Below, piece by piece: positions 1 through 7,188 of a stretch of DNA of 19,682 bases (position 1 is its first letter; every line of letters starts with the position of its first letter). The stretch is from DASRQZ01 sp964571275 (GTDB lineage: Bacteria > Myxococcota_A > Polyangia > Fen-1088), in NCBI GenBank assembly GCA_964571275.1, contig CAZNCQ010000125.1, positions 1 through 19,682 of the forward strand, in the 5' to 3' direction. Under the pieces are notes generated by a model. That model ran no database searches. It was not told the DNA's origin and worked only from the letters and a program-made list of their open reading frames with translations. Position numbers and translations under genes: made by a program.

Positions 1-117
1 GCGGAGGTAGCTTTCTCCCCCGAAAAGCGGTTCACGCTGAATCCATTCGCAAGGAGCGAAGTCGCGGAGGATCTGATCGTGCGAGTCGACCGAGCTCGCT
101 CGAAACGCGCCGTCTAA
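1..117 (+). CDS. 3' end of an unidentified gene (partial)
   Basis: Frame 1 is open from the first base to a TAA at 115-117 and gives 38 residues ending RARSKRAV. The start lies outside the window. The residue mix (charged, no odd Cys/Trp runs) and GC-rich third positions fit coding sequence. The next possible start (ATG 139) has its own Shine-Dalgarno sequence (AGGAG, 127-131), as expected if a gene ends here. No domain can be recognised from so short a tail. Confidence 0.4.
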   Translation, partial: AEVAFSPEKRFTLNPFARSEVAEDLIVRVDRARSKRAV

Positions 118-138
118 CATACGGACGGAGGAGACGTC

Positions 139-393
139 ATGCCGAGCGTTCTTGTCGAAATCAGGCGGGCAATTCCTGCCGTCCAGCCCGCCGTTGCAGG
201 CGGGCACTCCCGTCAGGCTGGTGGGCTCTCTCGCTGGATTCGGATGGCTCACCATTGCTGTCGGAGGCGTGGTCTTTGCGGGTATCCGTGTTACTGGGAT
301 GTGGCAATCACATGGCGATGCCCACGCTGTGACAGAAGCTTCCACGGCGACGGTAACGAGGCTGTACGCACAGCGGTGCGAATTGTGGGCTGA
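139..393 (+). pseudogene. Possible frame-disrupted small membrane protein
   Basis: A good Shine-Dalgarno (AGGAG at 127-131) sits 7 bases before ATG 139, but that frame soon becomes Arg/Cys/His-rich and unlike a protein. From about 152 the next frame reads as a plausible membrane protein, with a hydrophobic stretch at roughly 215-285 (FGWLTIAVGGVVFAG), then again decays into an Arg-rich tail before a stop at 511. The simplest reading is a small one-helix protein whose frame shifted near 150, by mutation or sequencing error. No family is recognised. The alternative is non-coding DNA with a chance hydrophobic frame. The rest of the 118-507 gap shows nothing else I can support. Confidence 0.25.
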
Positions 394-507
394 CGAGGTC
401 GGACCTTCGCGCGTGACACGTAATGGACGCTGTCCAACCCGCCGTAGCAGACCGACGGCGCTTCGCGCCGCCGCTGAACGGCTGTATCGTCGTTCGGCAG
501 CTTGGCG

Positions 508-978
508 ATGAACCGATTAGATGCGGCTTTCAAAGAGGTGTGGGTTGGCGACGTTCCGGTGGCCGGCTTCGCCTCGCCTTTCGCCGGCGACGAGTTCGCC
601 GCCATGATCGCTGTTTTCACGAGGGTGCCATTCGTCGAGAAGGACCGCCTCGCTCGATCCCTCATCCATCAGGGTTGTCGCTACGCCGTGTGCGCCGGCG
701 TCGAGTGTGACGACTGGGAAAGCGCATTCGACGACGTCGACGTGGAGCAACATCCCGAGGGCGAAGCAAGCCGCTTCGTGATGACCACGAGCCACAAGGG
801 CGAGGCCCTCGAGACGGTCGCGGAGTTCCTGTTCATGTGTACCGCGATAGAAAAGAAGGTCCCGGAGCGGTTCGTCGTGCTGCTGGTTGGCGCGGAAGGA
901 GCGCATCGGGAGGCGGTGAGGGAAACCGTAACACGCGTCCTCGCGTCACTGCCGAACCCGGTCGTTGGCTGGCGTTGA
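508..978 (+). CDS. DUF7684-like protein of unknown function
   Basis: A 156-residue soluble protein without signal peptide or membrane helix. From memory of the family, it follows the DUF7684 pattern: a hydrophobic strand (FAAMIAVFTRV, 30-40), an amphipathic helix, HQGCRYAVCAGVECDDWESA (residues 54-73; the family has similar Gly-Cys and Trp-Asp/Glu positions), then FVMTTSHKGEALETVAEF (90-107), which corresponds to a conserved FVMTTWHxxEPLxxVxxF motif, and a C-terminal strand-helix (RFVVLLVG onward). These proteins are found in many bacteria and have no known role. ATG 508 is chosen over the in-frame TTG at 502; neither has a strong ribosome site. It converges with the lipoprotein gene at 1057-1749, with a hairpin in between. 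Confidence 0.7.
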   Translation: MNRLDAAFKEVWVGDVPVAGFASPFAGDEFAAMIAVFTRVPFVEKDRLARSLIHQGCRYAVCAGVECDDWESAFDDVDVEQHPEGEASRFVMTTSHKGEALETVAEFLFMCTAIEKKVPERFVVLLVGAEGAHREAVRETVTRVLASLPNPVVGWR

Positions 979-985
979 ACGCGCC

Positions 986-1006
986 AAGCCCGTGGCCCAC
1001 GGGTTT
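986..1006. terminator. Hairpin between convergent genes
   Basis: Arms 986-993 and 999-1006 (AAGCCCGT / ACGGGTTT) form an 8-bp stem with one G-T pair and a 5-base loop. It lies 8 bp after the stop of the DUF7684-like gene and about 50 bp from the end of the oppositely oriented lipoprotein gene. The stem closes in three T on the plus strand. It is probably a terminator for the plus-strand gene and possibly acts in both directions; there is no long U-tract. Confidence 0.4.
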
Positions 1007-1056
1007 ACACCACGAGTTCGGCAGCCGAAGATGCCGCTTCTGGCCCGGTCCTTTGC

Positions 1057-1749
1057 TCAAGGCAGCGTCGACCGGGCGGCCGTGGCGCAGGTGAGGTCAC
1101 GACAGGTCCAGCGAACCGCGCTCAGTTTCTCGGCTACGCATGCGGCAAAGCCGTCGAGCGGCACAAAAGCAAACCGCATCTCCGTTGCGCAACCACCGTC
1201 GAACGACACGACGACTTGGTTTTCGACGAGGGGCGGACAGTCTTGAATGACGTTTGAGATCCACTTCGAAACCAGGTCCTGGTCGGATAGTCCGGCCTGC
1301 GGCGCGCAGTCCATCGCCGGTCGGCTGAGACAGGACGACGAATCGATGGGCGTGACGTCGACGCTCGACGCCGCGACGAGGGCCGCACATTGGCCCGGGC
1401 AAAGTGTGAGGCTCATGAGCGAATTGGTACCGTTACAGTCGATCACGGCTTGTTGCCCCAGGACAAAGTCTGGGTAGACACAAACCGTTGCTGGCGGACA
1501 GGAGGCGATCGCGTTCGGATCTGCCGGGCAGCCGACCTGGTCCGTCTGGCCCGGCGCCAACCCGACGGGACAGATCGCAGGCGGCGGGACGTCGCCGCTC
1601 GCCTCGGCGCGCTCCGCGGCGCCGTCCGCCGATTCGGGCGGAGCGTCGCCGTCCGCCCCCGCATCTGTCAGAGCGCGGCGCTCACCTCCACATGCGGCCA
1701 GGCCGCCCACCACCACCAATAAACCCGCCCGACGCGCAAAGATTCCCAC
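1057..1749 (-). CDS. Cys-rich lipoprotein of unknown function
   Basis: 230 residues. The N-terminus has two arginines, a hydrophobic stretch (LLVVVGGLAAC) and a lipobox with Cys20, so it should be lipidated and anchored in the envelope. Residues about 27-55 form an Ala/Asp/Glu-rich linker (DAGADGDAPP...), typical of myxobacterial lipoproteins. The rest is a small globular domain with about a dozen cysteines, including pairs in SCPPATVCVYP and LCPGQCAAL, suggesting disulfides in an exported protein. No family is recognised. It is transcribed in the same direction as the cupredoxin upstream of it, but a strong hairpin at 1797-1825 lies between them, so it probably has its own promoter. Confidence 0.75.
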   Translation of the reverse strand: MGIFARRAGLLVVVGGLAACGGERRALTDAGADGDAPPESADGAAERAEASGDVPPPAICPVGLAPGQTDQVGCPADPNAIASCPPATVCVYPDFVLGQQAVIDCNGTNSLMSLTLCPGQCAALVAASSVDVTPIDSSSCLSRPAMDCAPQAGLSDQDLVSKWISNVIQDCPPLVENQVVVSFDGGCATEMRFAFVPLDGFAACVAEKLSAVRWTCRDLTCATAARSTLP

Positions 1750-1796
1750 GAGCCGATTGCAGCAGACCCATCGGACTGAATCAACCGGCTTTTACC

Positions 1797-1825
1797 GGGC
1801 GCACACGTCGACAACGCGTGCGCCC
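1797..1825 (-). terminator. Strong stem-loop after the cupredoxin gene
   Basis: Arms 1797-1807 (GGGCGCACACG) and 1815-1825 (CGCGTGCGCCC) pair over 11 positions with a single mismatch and a 7-base loop. The hairpin starts 10 bp past the cupredoxin stop codon on the minus strand. No U-tract follows, so it may work with Rho or protect the 3' end rather than be a classical intrinsic terminator. Confidence 0.5.
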
Positions 1826-1835
1826 GACGCCCGGG

Positions 1836-2348
1836 TTACCCGGCCAGGGCCATTCCCCGCTTGCGTCGCTGCCACAGGATCGCCGCGACACCCGCCGCCA
1901 ACAGAAGCGCCACCAGGACCACCACGCTCTTCGCGTCGAGCGCAGGAACGGCCGTCGCGTTCAGCACGATCTTGTTCGTCATGAAGCTGTGGACGGCGCA
2001 CTGATAGTAGATCTGCGGGATCGGCGTGGTCGGGACGGTAAACATGACGTTCGCCGTTCCGTTGCCGGTCAGGCCGGGGTCGACAAACGGCGTGGGCGGC
2101 TCGACTCCCGTCGTCGTCGAGATGACGAAGGGATGGGCGGCAGCGTCGGCCGCGCTCATCGAGAACTGGTAGGTCTTCCCCGGCACCAGCCCCAACACCT
2201 GGTCGGGCGCACCGCCGTTGAACACGTACGCCAGCGGTGAACCGATCGTCACGTTGAACGTGATCGGCGTCGCCGCGTCCGCCCGATCCGCCATGATTCC
2301 CGTCGCCATCAGCGACAACAGCGCTGTCATTCCCAATCCATGTCTCAT
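1836..2348 (-). CDS. Exported cupredoxin with C-terminal membrane/sorting tail
   Basis: 170 residues. A signal peptide (hydrophobic core MTALLSLMATGIMA, cleavage near ADAAT) leads into a small beta-rich domain. The type 1 copper ligands of the plastocyanin/azurin fold can be placed: His72 in AAHPFV, then Cys117, His120 and Met123 in YYQCAVHSFMTNK. The C-terminus is tripartite: a VPAL motif (134-137), a hydrophobic helix (141-159) and the basic patch RRKR (161-164), like IPTL/PEP-type sorting tails, so the copper domain is probably held at the cell surface. ATG 2348 is chosen because AGGGAGG lies 6-7 bases upstream; the longer frame to 2384 lacks this. It is divergent from the FG-GAP lipoprotein gene. 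The likely role is electron transfer or copper handling; the partner is unknown. Confidence 0.8.
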   Translation of the reverse strand: MRHGLGMTALLSLMATGIMADRADAATPITFNVTIGSPLAYVFNGGAPDQVLGLVPGKTYQFSMSAADAAAHPFVISTTTGVEPPTPFVDPGLTGNGTANVMFTVPTTPIPQIYYQCAVHSFMTNKIVLNATAVPALDAKSVVVLVALLLAAGVAAILWQRRKRGMALAG

Positions 2349-2492
2349 GGGCGCCTCCCTTGATCTTCGAGTGTTGGCTTCCAAGCAGCCGATCGGAGTT
2401 TCAGGTGCCCGTACGCGAAGCCGGCAAACGCCTTTGCAACAAGTGCATGACGTTCTGGTTCGGAAAGTTCGTCACCATGACCGTTCCTTGAT

Positions 2493-2508
2493 CTTGCCGG
2501 AAGGCAAG
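2493..2508 (+). promoter_or_regulatory. GNRA-capped hairpin overlapping the ribosome site
   Basis: CTTGCC (2493-2498) and GGCAAG (2503-2508) pair perfectly around a GGAA loop, which fits the stable GNRA tetraloop class. The 3' arm runs directly into the purine-rich ribosome site (about 2505-2519) of the gene starting at 2522. If transcribed as leader RNA, the hairpin could limit ribosome access. No known riboswitch is recognised. Confidence 0.35.
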
Positions 2509-2521
2509 GGGGGGAAAGGAC

Positions 2522-3346
2522 ATGACGCGGAGACACGAGCTATTCGGTTTCATGGTGATGTTTGGGCTGTCGGTCGCTTGCGGCGAGCACGCTGAACGAT
2601 TGACGAACGAGACGGCGCGCCTGACGAGCAACGCGGCCGATCCGAATCCACTGATCTCGTTCACGCAGGATGCGCTCGCCGTCGGCCTGGATCGCGCCAA
2701 CGAGCCGCCGTCGGCGTCGGGCTGCGCGCCGCTCGGGACGGGGGACCTGGCGTACGGGACGTGGCTCGCCGACCTCGACGGCGACGGATGGCTCGACGTC
2801 TACGACGTTAACCACGGACAGACCTGCCACCATTCGGGCCTCTGGCTCAACGACCGCGCCGGGGCGTTTGGCAAGAATCTCTACTCGGTGGCCGTGACGC
2901 CGGCGCAGCACAACGACGTCACTTTGGGGCTCAGCAACGAGATGCAGTTCGTCGGCGACTTCACCGGCGACGGTAAGGTCGATCTGTACCTGCTCGCCTG
3001 GAGCGGCCTCGGCGCCCTCTGCGTCAACCAGGGCACGGCGGTACACGCGGACTGGACCGGCCCGAGCTTCGTCTGTTACCCGGCGTGGGAAGCGTTGAAC
3101 TTCGCCGACGTCAATGGCGACGGTCGAATCGGCCCTGCCCTACTATCCCGGATTCAAGCACTACACCGCCGACGTGGACAACGACGGTCTCCTCGACAAG
3201 GTGGTCATCGCGCACGTCGGCTACAACTCCGACGGTCTGGCCGGCGGCATTCACATCTTTCGGCGGCTGCCGAGCGGCGCGTACCAAGACCTCGGCGCCG
3301 CGGGCACGAACATCGACGGAACCAACCCCACCGAGTTCTATGCTGA
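2522..3346 (+). CDS. FG-GAP/VCBS-repeat lipoprotein, N-terminal part (frameshifted)
   Basis: The first reading frame of one interrupted gene. Residues 1-20 are a lipoprotein signal with Cys20 in LSVAC. Ca-binding FG-GAP/VCBS-like loops follow at DLDGDGWLD (84-92), DFTGDGKVD (146-154) and DVNGDGRI (196-203). Homology stops at about residue 203 (near base 3128); the remaining residues to 3346 are Arg/Ser-rich and out of frame. The next frame resumes the same repeat series, so the biologically meaningful part is about 2522-3130. A purine-rich ribosome site precedes ATG 2522. Such proteins are beta-propellers on the cell surface or secreted. See 3114-4508 for the remainder. Confidence 0.7.
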   Translation: MTRRHELFGFMVMFGLSVACGEHAERLTNETARLTSNAADPNPLISFTQDALAVGLDRANEPPSASGCAPLGTGDLAYGTWLADLDGDGWLDVYDVNHGQTCHHSGLWLNDRAGAFGKNLYSVAVTPAQHNDVTLGLSNEMQFVGDFTGDGKVDLYLLAWSGLGALCVNQGTAVHADWTGPSFVCYPAWEALNFADVNGDGRIGPALLSRIQALHRRRGQRRSPRQGGHRARRLQLRRSGRRHSHLSAAAERRVPRPRRRGHEHRRNQPHRVLC

Positions 3347-4508
3347 CCAGCTCAGCATCGACGATTGGAATGGCGACGGCAAGATCGACCTGGCCGGCGC
3401 CGGGCAGGCGTCGATCCCCGGAACCGACAACGGGATCGCGCTCTGGACGTCGAATCTGACGACGAGCAACAACTGGATCAAAGTCCAGGCGCCAGCCATC
3501 ACCGGATTCTTCGCCGGCACCGCGATGATCGAGATCTTCGACGCCGGCTTCGCCGGGGACGTTGGTCACTACGTCACGCCGCCCAGGGTGCTGCGGACCG
3601 GGCAAGCCTGGGCCAGCAAGGTCTATCACTTCGGCGTCGGGACGCGCGCGAGCGTGGACGTGAGCGTCACTTTCCCCGACGGAAGCCAGATCCGGGAGGC
3701 CGCGGTGCAGACCAACCGAACGATCGTCGTCAACACCGGCGCCGCGCCAGATGCCAGCGCCGCGCCAGATGCTAGCGCCCTCGCGGACGCCGGCGCCCTC
3801 GTGGATGCCGGCGCGCCCGAGGACGCCGCGCCGCCGACCGCTGCTCCGCCGCCGCAACCGCCTCCGCCGCCGCCCCCGCCGCACGCGACGCCCGCGTTCG
3901 TCCAGGGCATCTCCGCGACCCCCCAGGTGCCGCAGTCCGCGGTCGTCGTGATCTATCCGCGCGCGCAAGCGGCCGGCGACCTCAACGTCGTGATCGTCGG
4001 CTGGAACGACTCCGTCGCGCGAGTCACCTCCGTCACCGACGGCAACGGCAGCAGCTACACGCTGGCGGCCGGCCCCACGGCGATGGCCAATGCGGTTTCA
4101 CAGTCGATCTATTACGCCAAGAACATCGCCAGCTCGAGCGCCGGGAACGCGGTAACCGTGAAGTTCAGCGCGGCCGCGCAGTACCCCGACGTTCGGATCT
4201 TGGAATACTCGGGCATCGACCCCAGCACGCCGCTCGACGGCGCCACCTCGGCCGCCGGGAGCTCCTCGGCCAGCGGGAGCGGTTCGATCACCACGACCGG
4301 CGCTATCGATCTGCTCGTCGGCGCAAACACGGTGTTCACCGCGAACGTCGGCCCCGGAGCCGGCTTCACCTCACGCATGATCACGACCCCCGACGGAGAC
4401 ATCGCCGAGGACCGCGTGGTCACCACGGTCGGCACGTACACCGCCGCGGCTCCGCTCTCGTGGGCGGGAGCGTGGGTCATGCAGATGGTGGCCTTTCGCG
4501 CCAAGTAG
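3114..4508 (+). CDS. FG-GAP/UnbV surface protein, C-terminal part (frameshifted)
   Basis: Continuation of the 2522 gene in the next frame; the ATG at 3114 is internal, not a true start. More FG-GAP loops appear (DVDNDGLLD, DWNGDGKIDLAG). Then comes an ASPIC/UnbV-type segment (about residues 155-210: PRVLRTGQAW ... FGVGTRASVDVSVTFPDG), the pairing seen in CRTAC1/UnbV-like proteins. A linker of Asp-Ala repeats and a polyproline run (about 212-258) leads to a roughly 200-residue beta-rich domain with RILEYSGIDPSTPLDG and FTSRMITTPDGDIAEDR, a motif set I have seen at the C-terminus of many large secreted bacterial proteins but cannot name. Probably extracellular adhesion or carbohydrate/calcium binding. 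The stop is 8 bp from the convergent gene. Confidence 0.75.
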   Translation: MATVESALPYYPGFKHYTADVDNDGLLDKVVIAHVGYNSDGLAGGIHIFRRLPSGAYQDLGAAGTNIDGTNPTEFYADQLSIDDWNGDGKIDLAGAGQASIPGTDNGIALWTSNLTTSNNWIKVQAPAITGFFAGTAMIEIFDAGFAGDVGHYVTPPRVLRTGQAWASKVYHFGVGTRASVDVSVTFPDGSQIREAAVQTNRTIVVNTGAAPDASAAPDASALADAGALVDAGAPEDAAPPTAAPPPQPPPPPPPPHATPAFVQGISATPQVPQSAVVVIYPRAQAAGDLNVVIVGWNDSVARVTSVTDGNGSSYTLAAGPTAMANAVSQSIYYAKNIASSSAGNAVTVKFSAAAQYPDVRILEYSGIDPSTPLDGATSAAGSSSASGSGSITTTGAIDLLVGANTVFTANVGPGAGFTSRMITTPDGDIAEDRVVTTVGTYTAAAPLSWAGAWVMQMVAFRAK

Positions 4509-4516
4509 CGCGCGAG

Positions 4517-5062
4517 CTAGCCCTCGCCTTCCGGCTTACGCCGCCGGAAGATCGCGATGTACGTCACCGCGTCCCACGCGTTGTGGATTCCGACGAAGAG
4601 CAGGATCAACGACGCCGCCGCGATCACGAAGAGCCAGGGACCCGGATCGCGAGGCAAGAAGATCCCGCCCACGAGAAACGCGAGGTATGCGGTCAGCGGG
4701 AGCATCGTATGAGCGATCCAGTCTTCCAGCACCGGCTTGTAGTCGGTCTGCCGGCGCGCGTGGCGCAAGACGACCAGCGTGTAGATCACGCCAACGAGCG
4801 CGAACGACACGATCGCGGCCGCGGCACTGCCGTGCCGGCGCCAGGGCGCGCTCAAGATCGCCGCGTTGAGCAGCACCGCACAGAAGTGCACGATCGTCGG
4901 CGTCCCGAAGGCGCGCGTGGTGTGCACGGTCGCGGTGGTGCTGAGCTCGGCGCCCAGGACCATGACGACGAACTGCAGCCCGGTGAGCGCGGCGGCCGAC
5001 GACCCGACGATGACGTAGAAGCTCTCCCAGGCGGCGAACAGCGATGGCGTTGCTGATTCCAC
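4517..5062 (-). CDS. Five-helix integral membrane protein, unknown function
   Basis: 181 residues with about five hydrophobic helices (near 14-37, 53-72, 79-99, 117-136 and 141-160) and a basic C-terminus (RRRKPEGEG), which predicts a cytoplasmic tail. The N-terminal motif WESFYVIVGSSAAALTGLQF is well conserved in an uncharacterised bacterial membrane family, as far as I recall. No transporter or enzyme motif is evident. The start is GTG 5062, supported by GGAGG about 7 bases upstream. It is divergent from the peroxiredoxin operon across 144 bp and convergent with the FG-GAP gene, whose stop is only 8 bp away with no hairpin between them. Confidence 0.75.
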   Translation of the reverse strand: MESATPSLFAAWESFYVIVGSSAAALTGLQFVVMVLGAELSTTATVHTTRAFGTPTIVHFCAVLLNAAILSAPWRRHGSAAAAIVSFALVGVIYTLVVLRHARRQTDYKPVLEDWIAHTMLPLTAYLAFLVGGIFLPRDPGPWLFVIAAASLILLFVGIHNAWDAVTYIAIFRRRKPEGEG

Positions 5063-5206
5063 GACGAACCTCCGACGGCAATCTCGTTCCGGTGCGGTTC
5101 AGTTGAGGCGATCCGGTCAGCCTGCGCAAGAGCTTTGCACGGGTCCCCCGCACACTGGCGCGAATGCGGGAGCGACCCAACTTGCAGGTGAAAGGGGCCT
5201 CGCAAC

Positions 5207-5767
5207 ATGGTCACCATCGCGCCTCCTCCTCCGGCATCGGGCATCCTTTCGTTTGGGTTGTCGCCAGGCACGCGGGCGCCGGAGCTGGACGCGCCCGCGG
5301 CGCCCGACGGTCATCGCGCACGGCTGGCTGACTATCTCGGCTCGCCGCTCGTGCTGATCTTCTACCCGGGTGACTTCACGCCGGTCTGCACGGGCGAGCT
5401 CGGGCTCTTCAACGAGCTCTTGCCTGACCTGCAAGCGCTGGGCGCCACGGTGCTGGGCATCTCGTGCGACTCGCTCTGGACCCACTGCGCGTATGCCGGG
5501 GAGCTGAAGCTGCGCATCGACCTACTGTCGGACTTTCACCCCAAGGGGGCGCTGTCCCAGCGCTACCAGGTCTACCGCGACGACATCGGCACGTCGGAGC
5601 GCGCGCTGTTCGTCGTCGATGGCGACGGCGCGATCTTCTGGAGCGAGGTCTCGCCGATCGAGCTCAACCCCGGGGCGGACGGCGTGCTCGATGCGCTGGA
5701 ACGCTTGAGCGGCCGCGAGCTGTCGCGCGGGTCGGTGGTGCGCGCCCGGGCGGAGGATGAGCTGTGA
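5207..5767 (+). CDS. Peroxiredoxin (AhpC/TSA family)
   Basis: 186 residues. Peroxiredoxins reduce hydrogen peroxide and organic hydroperoxides through a peroxidatic cysteine. The signature FYPGDFTPVCTGEL is at residues 52-65, with peroxidatic Cys61 and the supporting Thr58; the conserved Arg of the active site is Arg131 in SERALFVVD. Cys87 and Cys94 (GISCDSLWTHC) are possible resolving residues, but no C-terminal resolving Cys is present, so the class (1-Cys or atypical 2-Cys) is open. There is no signal peptide, so it is cytoplasmic. ATG 5207 has AAAGGGG 9 bases upstream. Its stop overlaps the start of the DsbA-like gene by 4 bp (GTGA), so the two are translationally coupled; the thiol oxidoreductase may serve as its reductant or partner. 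Confidence 0.92.
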   Translation: MVTIAPPPPASGILSFGLSPGTRAPELDAPAAPDGHRARLADYLGSPLVLIFYPGDFTPVCTGELGLFNELLPDLQALGATVLGISCDSLWTHCAYAGELKLRIDLLSDFHPKGALSQRYQVYRDDIGTSERALFVVDGDGAIFWSEVSPIELNPGADGVLDALERLSGRELSRGSVVRARAEDEL

Positions 5768-6333
5768 GCCGTCTTCAGCGCCCGGTGGAGGCGCGCGACT
5801 GGGCACGCGGACCGGCCAGCGCGCCCGTGACGTTGCTCGAGTACGGCGACTTCGAGTGCCCGGCTTGCGGGCGCGCCTTTCACGAGCTCAAGCGGCTGGA
5901 GCGCGGCCTGCACGACCGGATCCGTTTCGTGTTCCGCCACTTTCCGCTGTCGCAGATGCACCCGCACGCGACGCTGGCCGCCGAAGCCGCCGAGGCCGCC
6001 GGCGCGCAGGGCAAGTTCTGGGAGATGCACGACACGTTGTTCGTGAACCAGGGCGCGCTCGCGCTGGACGCGCTGCTGTCCTACGCGCGCCAGCTGCGGC
6101 TCGATGTCCAGCGTGTCTCGCTCGACCTCGACCAGCATCTCTTCTTGCCCAAGGTGCGGCGCGATTTCCTCGACGGCGTGCGCAGCGGCGTCAACGGCAC
6201 GCCGACGCTGTTCATCAACGGAACGCGGTGGGACGGCCCCTACACCGCCGAGGCGCTGCTGCGAGGCATGCGCGGCGACGCGAGCATGATCGTCGAGCCC
6301 ATGACCGGGCTTCCCTGGGGCGGAGACGCATAA
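5764..6333 (+). CDS. DsbA-like thioredoxin-fold thiol oxidoreductase
   Basis: 189 residues of the DsbA/Thioredoxin_4 type. The redox motif CPAC is at Cys32-Cys35 after strand VTLLEYGDFE; the cis-proline loop is GVNGTPTLFING with Pro147; between them lies the helical insertion (about 62-130, FPLSQMHPHATLAAEAAEAA). The same fold occurs as stand-alone proteins and fused to NhaA antiporters. Unlike true DsbA it has no signal peptide or membrane anchor, so it should act in the cytoplasm, probably as a reductant or isomerase rather than in periplasmic disulfide formation. The GTG start (5764) overlaps the peroxiredoxin stop in a GTGA junction. The gene is followed after 24 bp by the HdeD-like gene, so all three probably share one transcript. 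Confidence 0.9.
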   Translation: MSRLQRPVEARDWARGPASAPVTLLEYGDFECPACGRAFHELKRLERGLHDRIRFVFRHFPLSQMHPHATLAAEAAEAAGAQGKFWEMHDTLFVNQGALALDALLSYARQLRLDVQRVSLDLDQHLFLPKVRRDFLDGVRSGVNGTPTLFINGTRWDGPYTAEALLRGMRGDASMIVEPMTGLPWGGDA

Positions 6334-6357
6334 ACAACCAAATCGCTGGAGGGAGCC

Positions 6358-6939
6358 ATGTGGCTGAAAAACTGGGGATGGACAATCGCGCGGGGGGTGG
6401 CGGCGATCATTTTCGGGCTGCTCGCGCTGCTGATGCCGGGAATGACTTGGATCATCTTGATGGGCTTCTTTGCGGCGTACGCGCTCATCGACGGCATCGG
6501 CGCGCTGGTAGAGGCTCTGTCCAAGGAAACGCCGCGCGATCGGCCCTGGGGGCTTCTCTTCCTGAAGGGCGTGCTGGGAATCCTCGTCGCGGTGGCGTGG
6601 GTCGCCTGGCCGGGCCGTGTGGGCCTGGCGTTCCTGTACGTGCTGGGGACGTGGGCGATCCTGGCCGGCCTCCTCGAGATCGGAACCGCGATCCGCCTGC
6701 GGCGCGTGATCCAGAATGAATGGTTGCTGGCGCTGGGCGGCATCTTGTCGGTCGCGTTCGGTGTGATCGTCTGGATGCATCCGGGGGCCGGCGCGCTGGC
6801 CCTGGTCTGGTGGATCGGCTCGTACGCCATCATCTTCGGCGGGCTGCTCATTGCGCTCGGGTTCCGCATGCACCGCCTCAACACCGCGGTGTCCGACGGA
6901 TCGCTGCCGCTCGGCGGTCGCCTGCGCCACCAGACCTGA
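6358..6939 (+). CDS. HdeD-family (DUF308) membrane protein
   Basis: 193 residues with six hydrophobic helices in three hairpins (about 7-26/30-50, 66-84/88-108, 122-140/144-168), the layout of HdeD/DUF308 proteins. The repeated pattern of Gly-rich helix then Trp/Pro turn (IIFGLLALLMPGMTW; GILVAVAWVAWPGRVG; SVAFGVIVWMHPGAG) is typical. In E. coli HdeD belongs to the acid-resistance island; its exact activity is not settled. A GGAGGGA ribosome site lies 5-6 bases before ATG 6358. It is the last gene of the peroxiredoxin/DsbA-like operon, suggesting an envelope or redox stress role. Its stop is 6 bp from a severed minus-strand gene tail. Confidence 0.88.
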   Translation: MWLKNWGWTIARGVAAIIFGLLALLMPGMTWIILMGFFAAYALIDGIGALVEALSKETPRDRPWGLLFLKGVLGILVAVAWVAWPGRVGLAFLYVLGTWAILAGLLEIGTAIRLRRVIQNEWLLALGGILSVAFGVIVWMHPGAGALALVWWIGSYAIIFGGLLIALGFRMHRLNTAVSDGSLPLGGRLRHQT

Positions 6940-6945
6940 GGAACC

Positions 6946-7083
6946 TCAGAAGAACCGGAACGTGGCGCCGTCGACCGGCCAGCCCTGTGGCATCACCACG
7001 CGCATCCGGTAGGCAACACCCCTGCCCCATCCGTCGTCGGCTCTTTGCTCATATTGACCGGACGGTGCAATCGGCGCGCCCGT
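6946..7083 (-). pseudogene. Severed C-terminal fragment, paralogous to the adjacent lipoprotein
   Basis: Reading minus-strand from an in-frame stop at 7084-7086 down to the TGA at 6946-6948 gives 45 residues without any start codon, ending GVAYRMRVVMPQGWPVDG-ATFRFF. The intact lipoprotein next door (7189-8022) ends AGTYRLRVVVDAGVSAATL-SHSAFRFF: same length class, same YRxRVV strand and same FRFF terminus. Both copies share the 12-bp 3' sequence ACCTCAGAAGAA (6943-6954 and 7186-7197). This looks like the remnant of a tandem paralogue whose 5' part was deleted. The remaining bases up to 7188 hold no other recognisable gene. Confidence 0.6.
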
Positions 7084-7188
7084 TCACTCGCGGATCGCTC
7101 GCCCTTCCAAGGGACCTGGATACACCACCACCGAAAACCGGGCTCCGAGCCCTGACAGCTCTGTCGTAGCTCGGTCTCGTCTCCGACC

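Noticed and set aside
5147..5170. Weak inverted repeat CCCGCA/TGCGGG upstream of the peroxiredoxin gene
   Set aside because: Six-base GC-rich arms with a 12-base loop are expected by chance in DNA of this composition.
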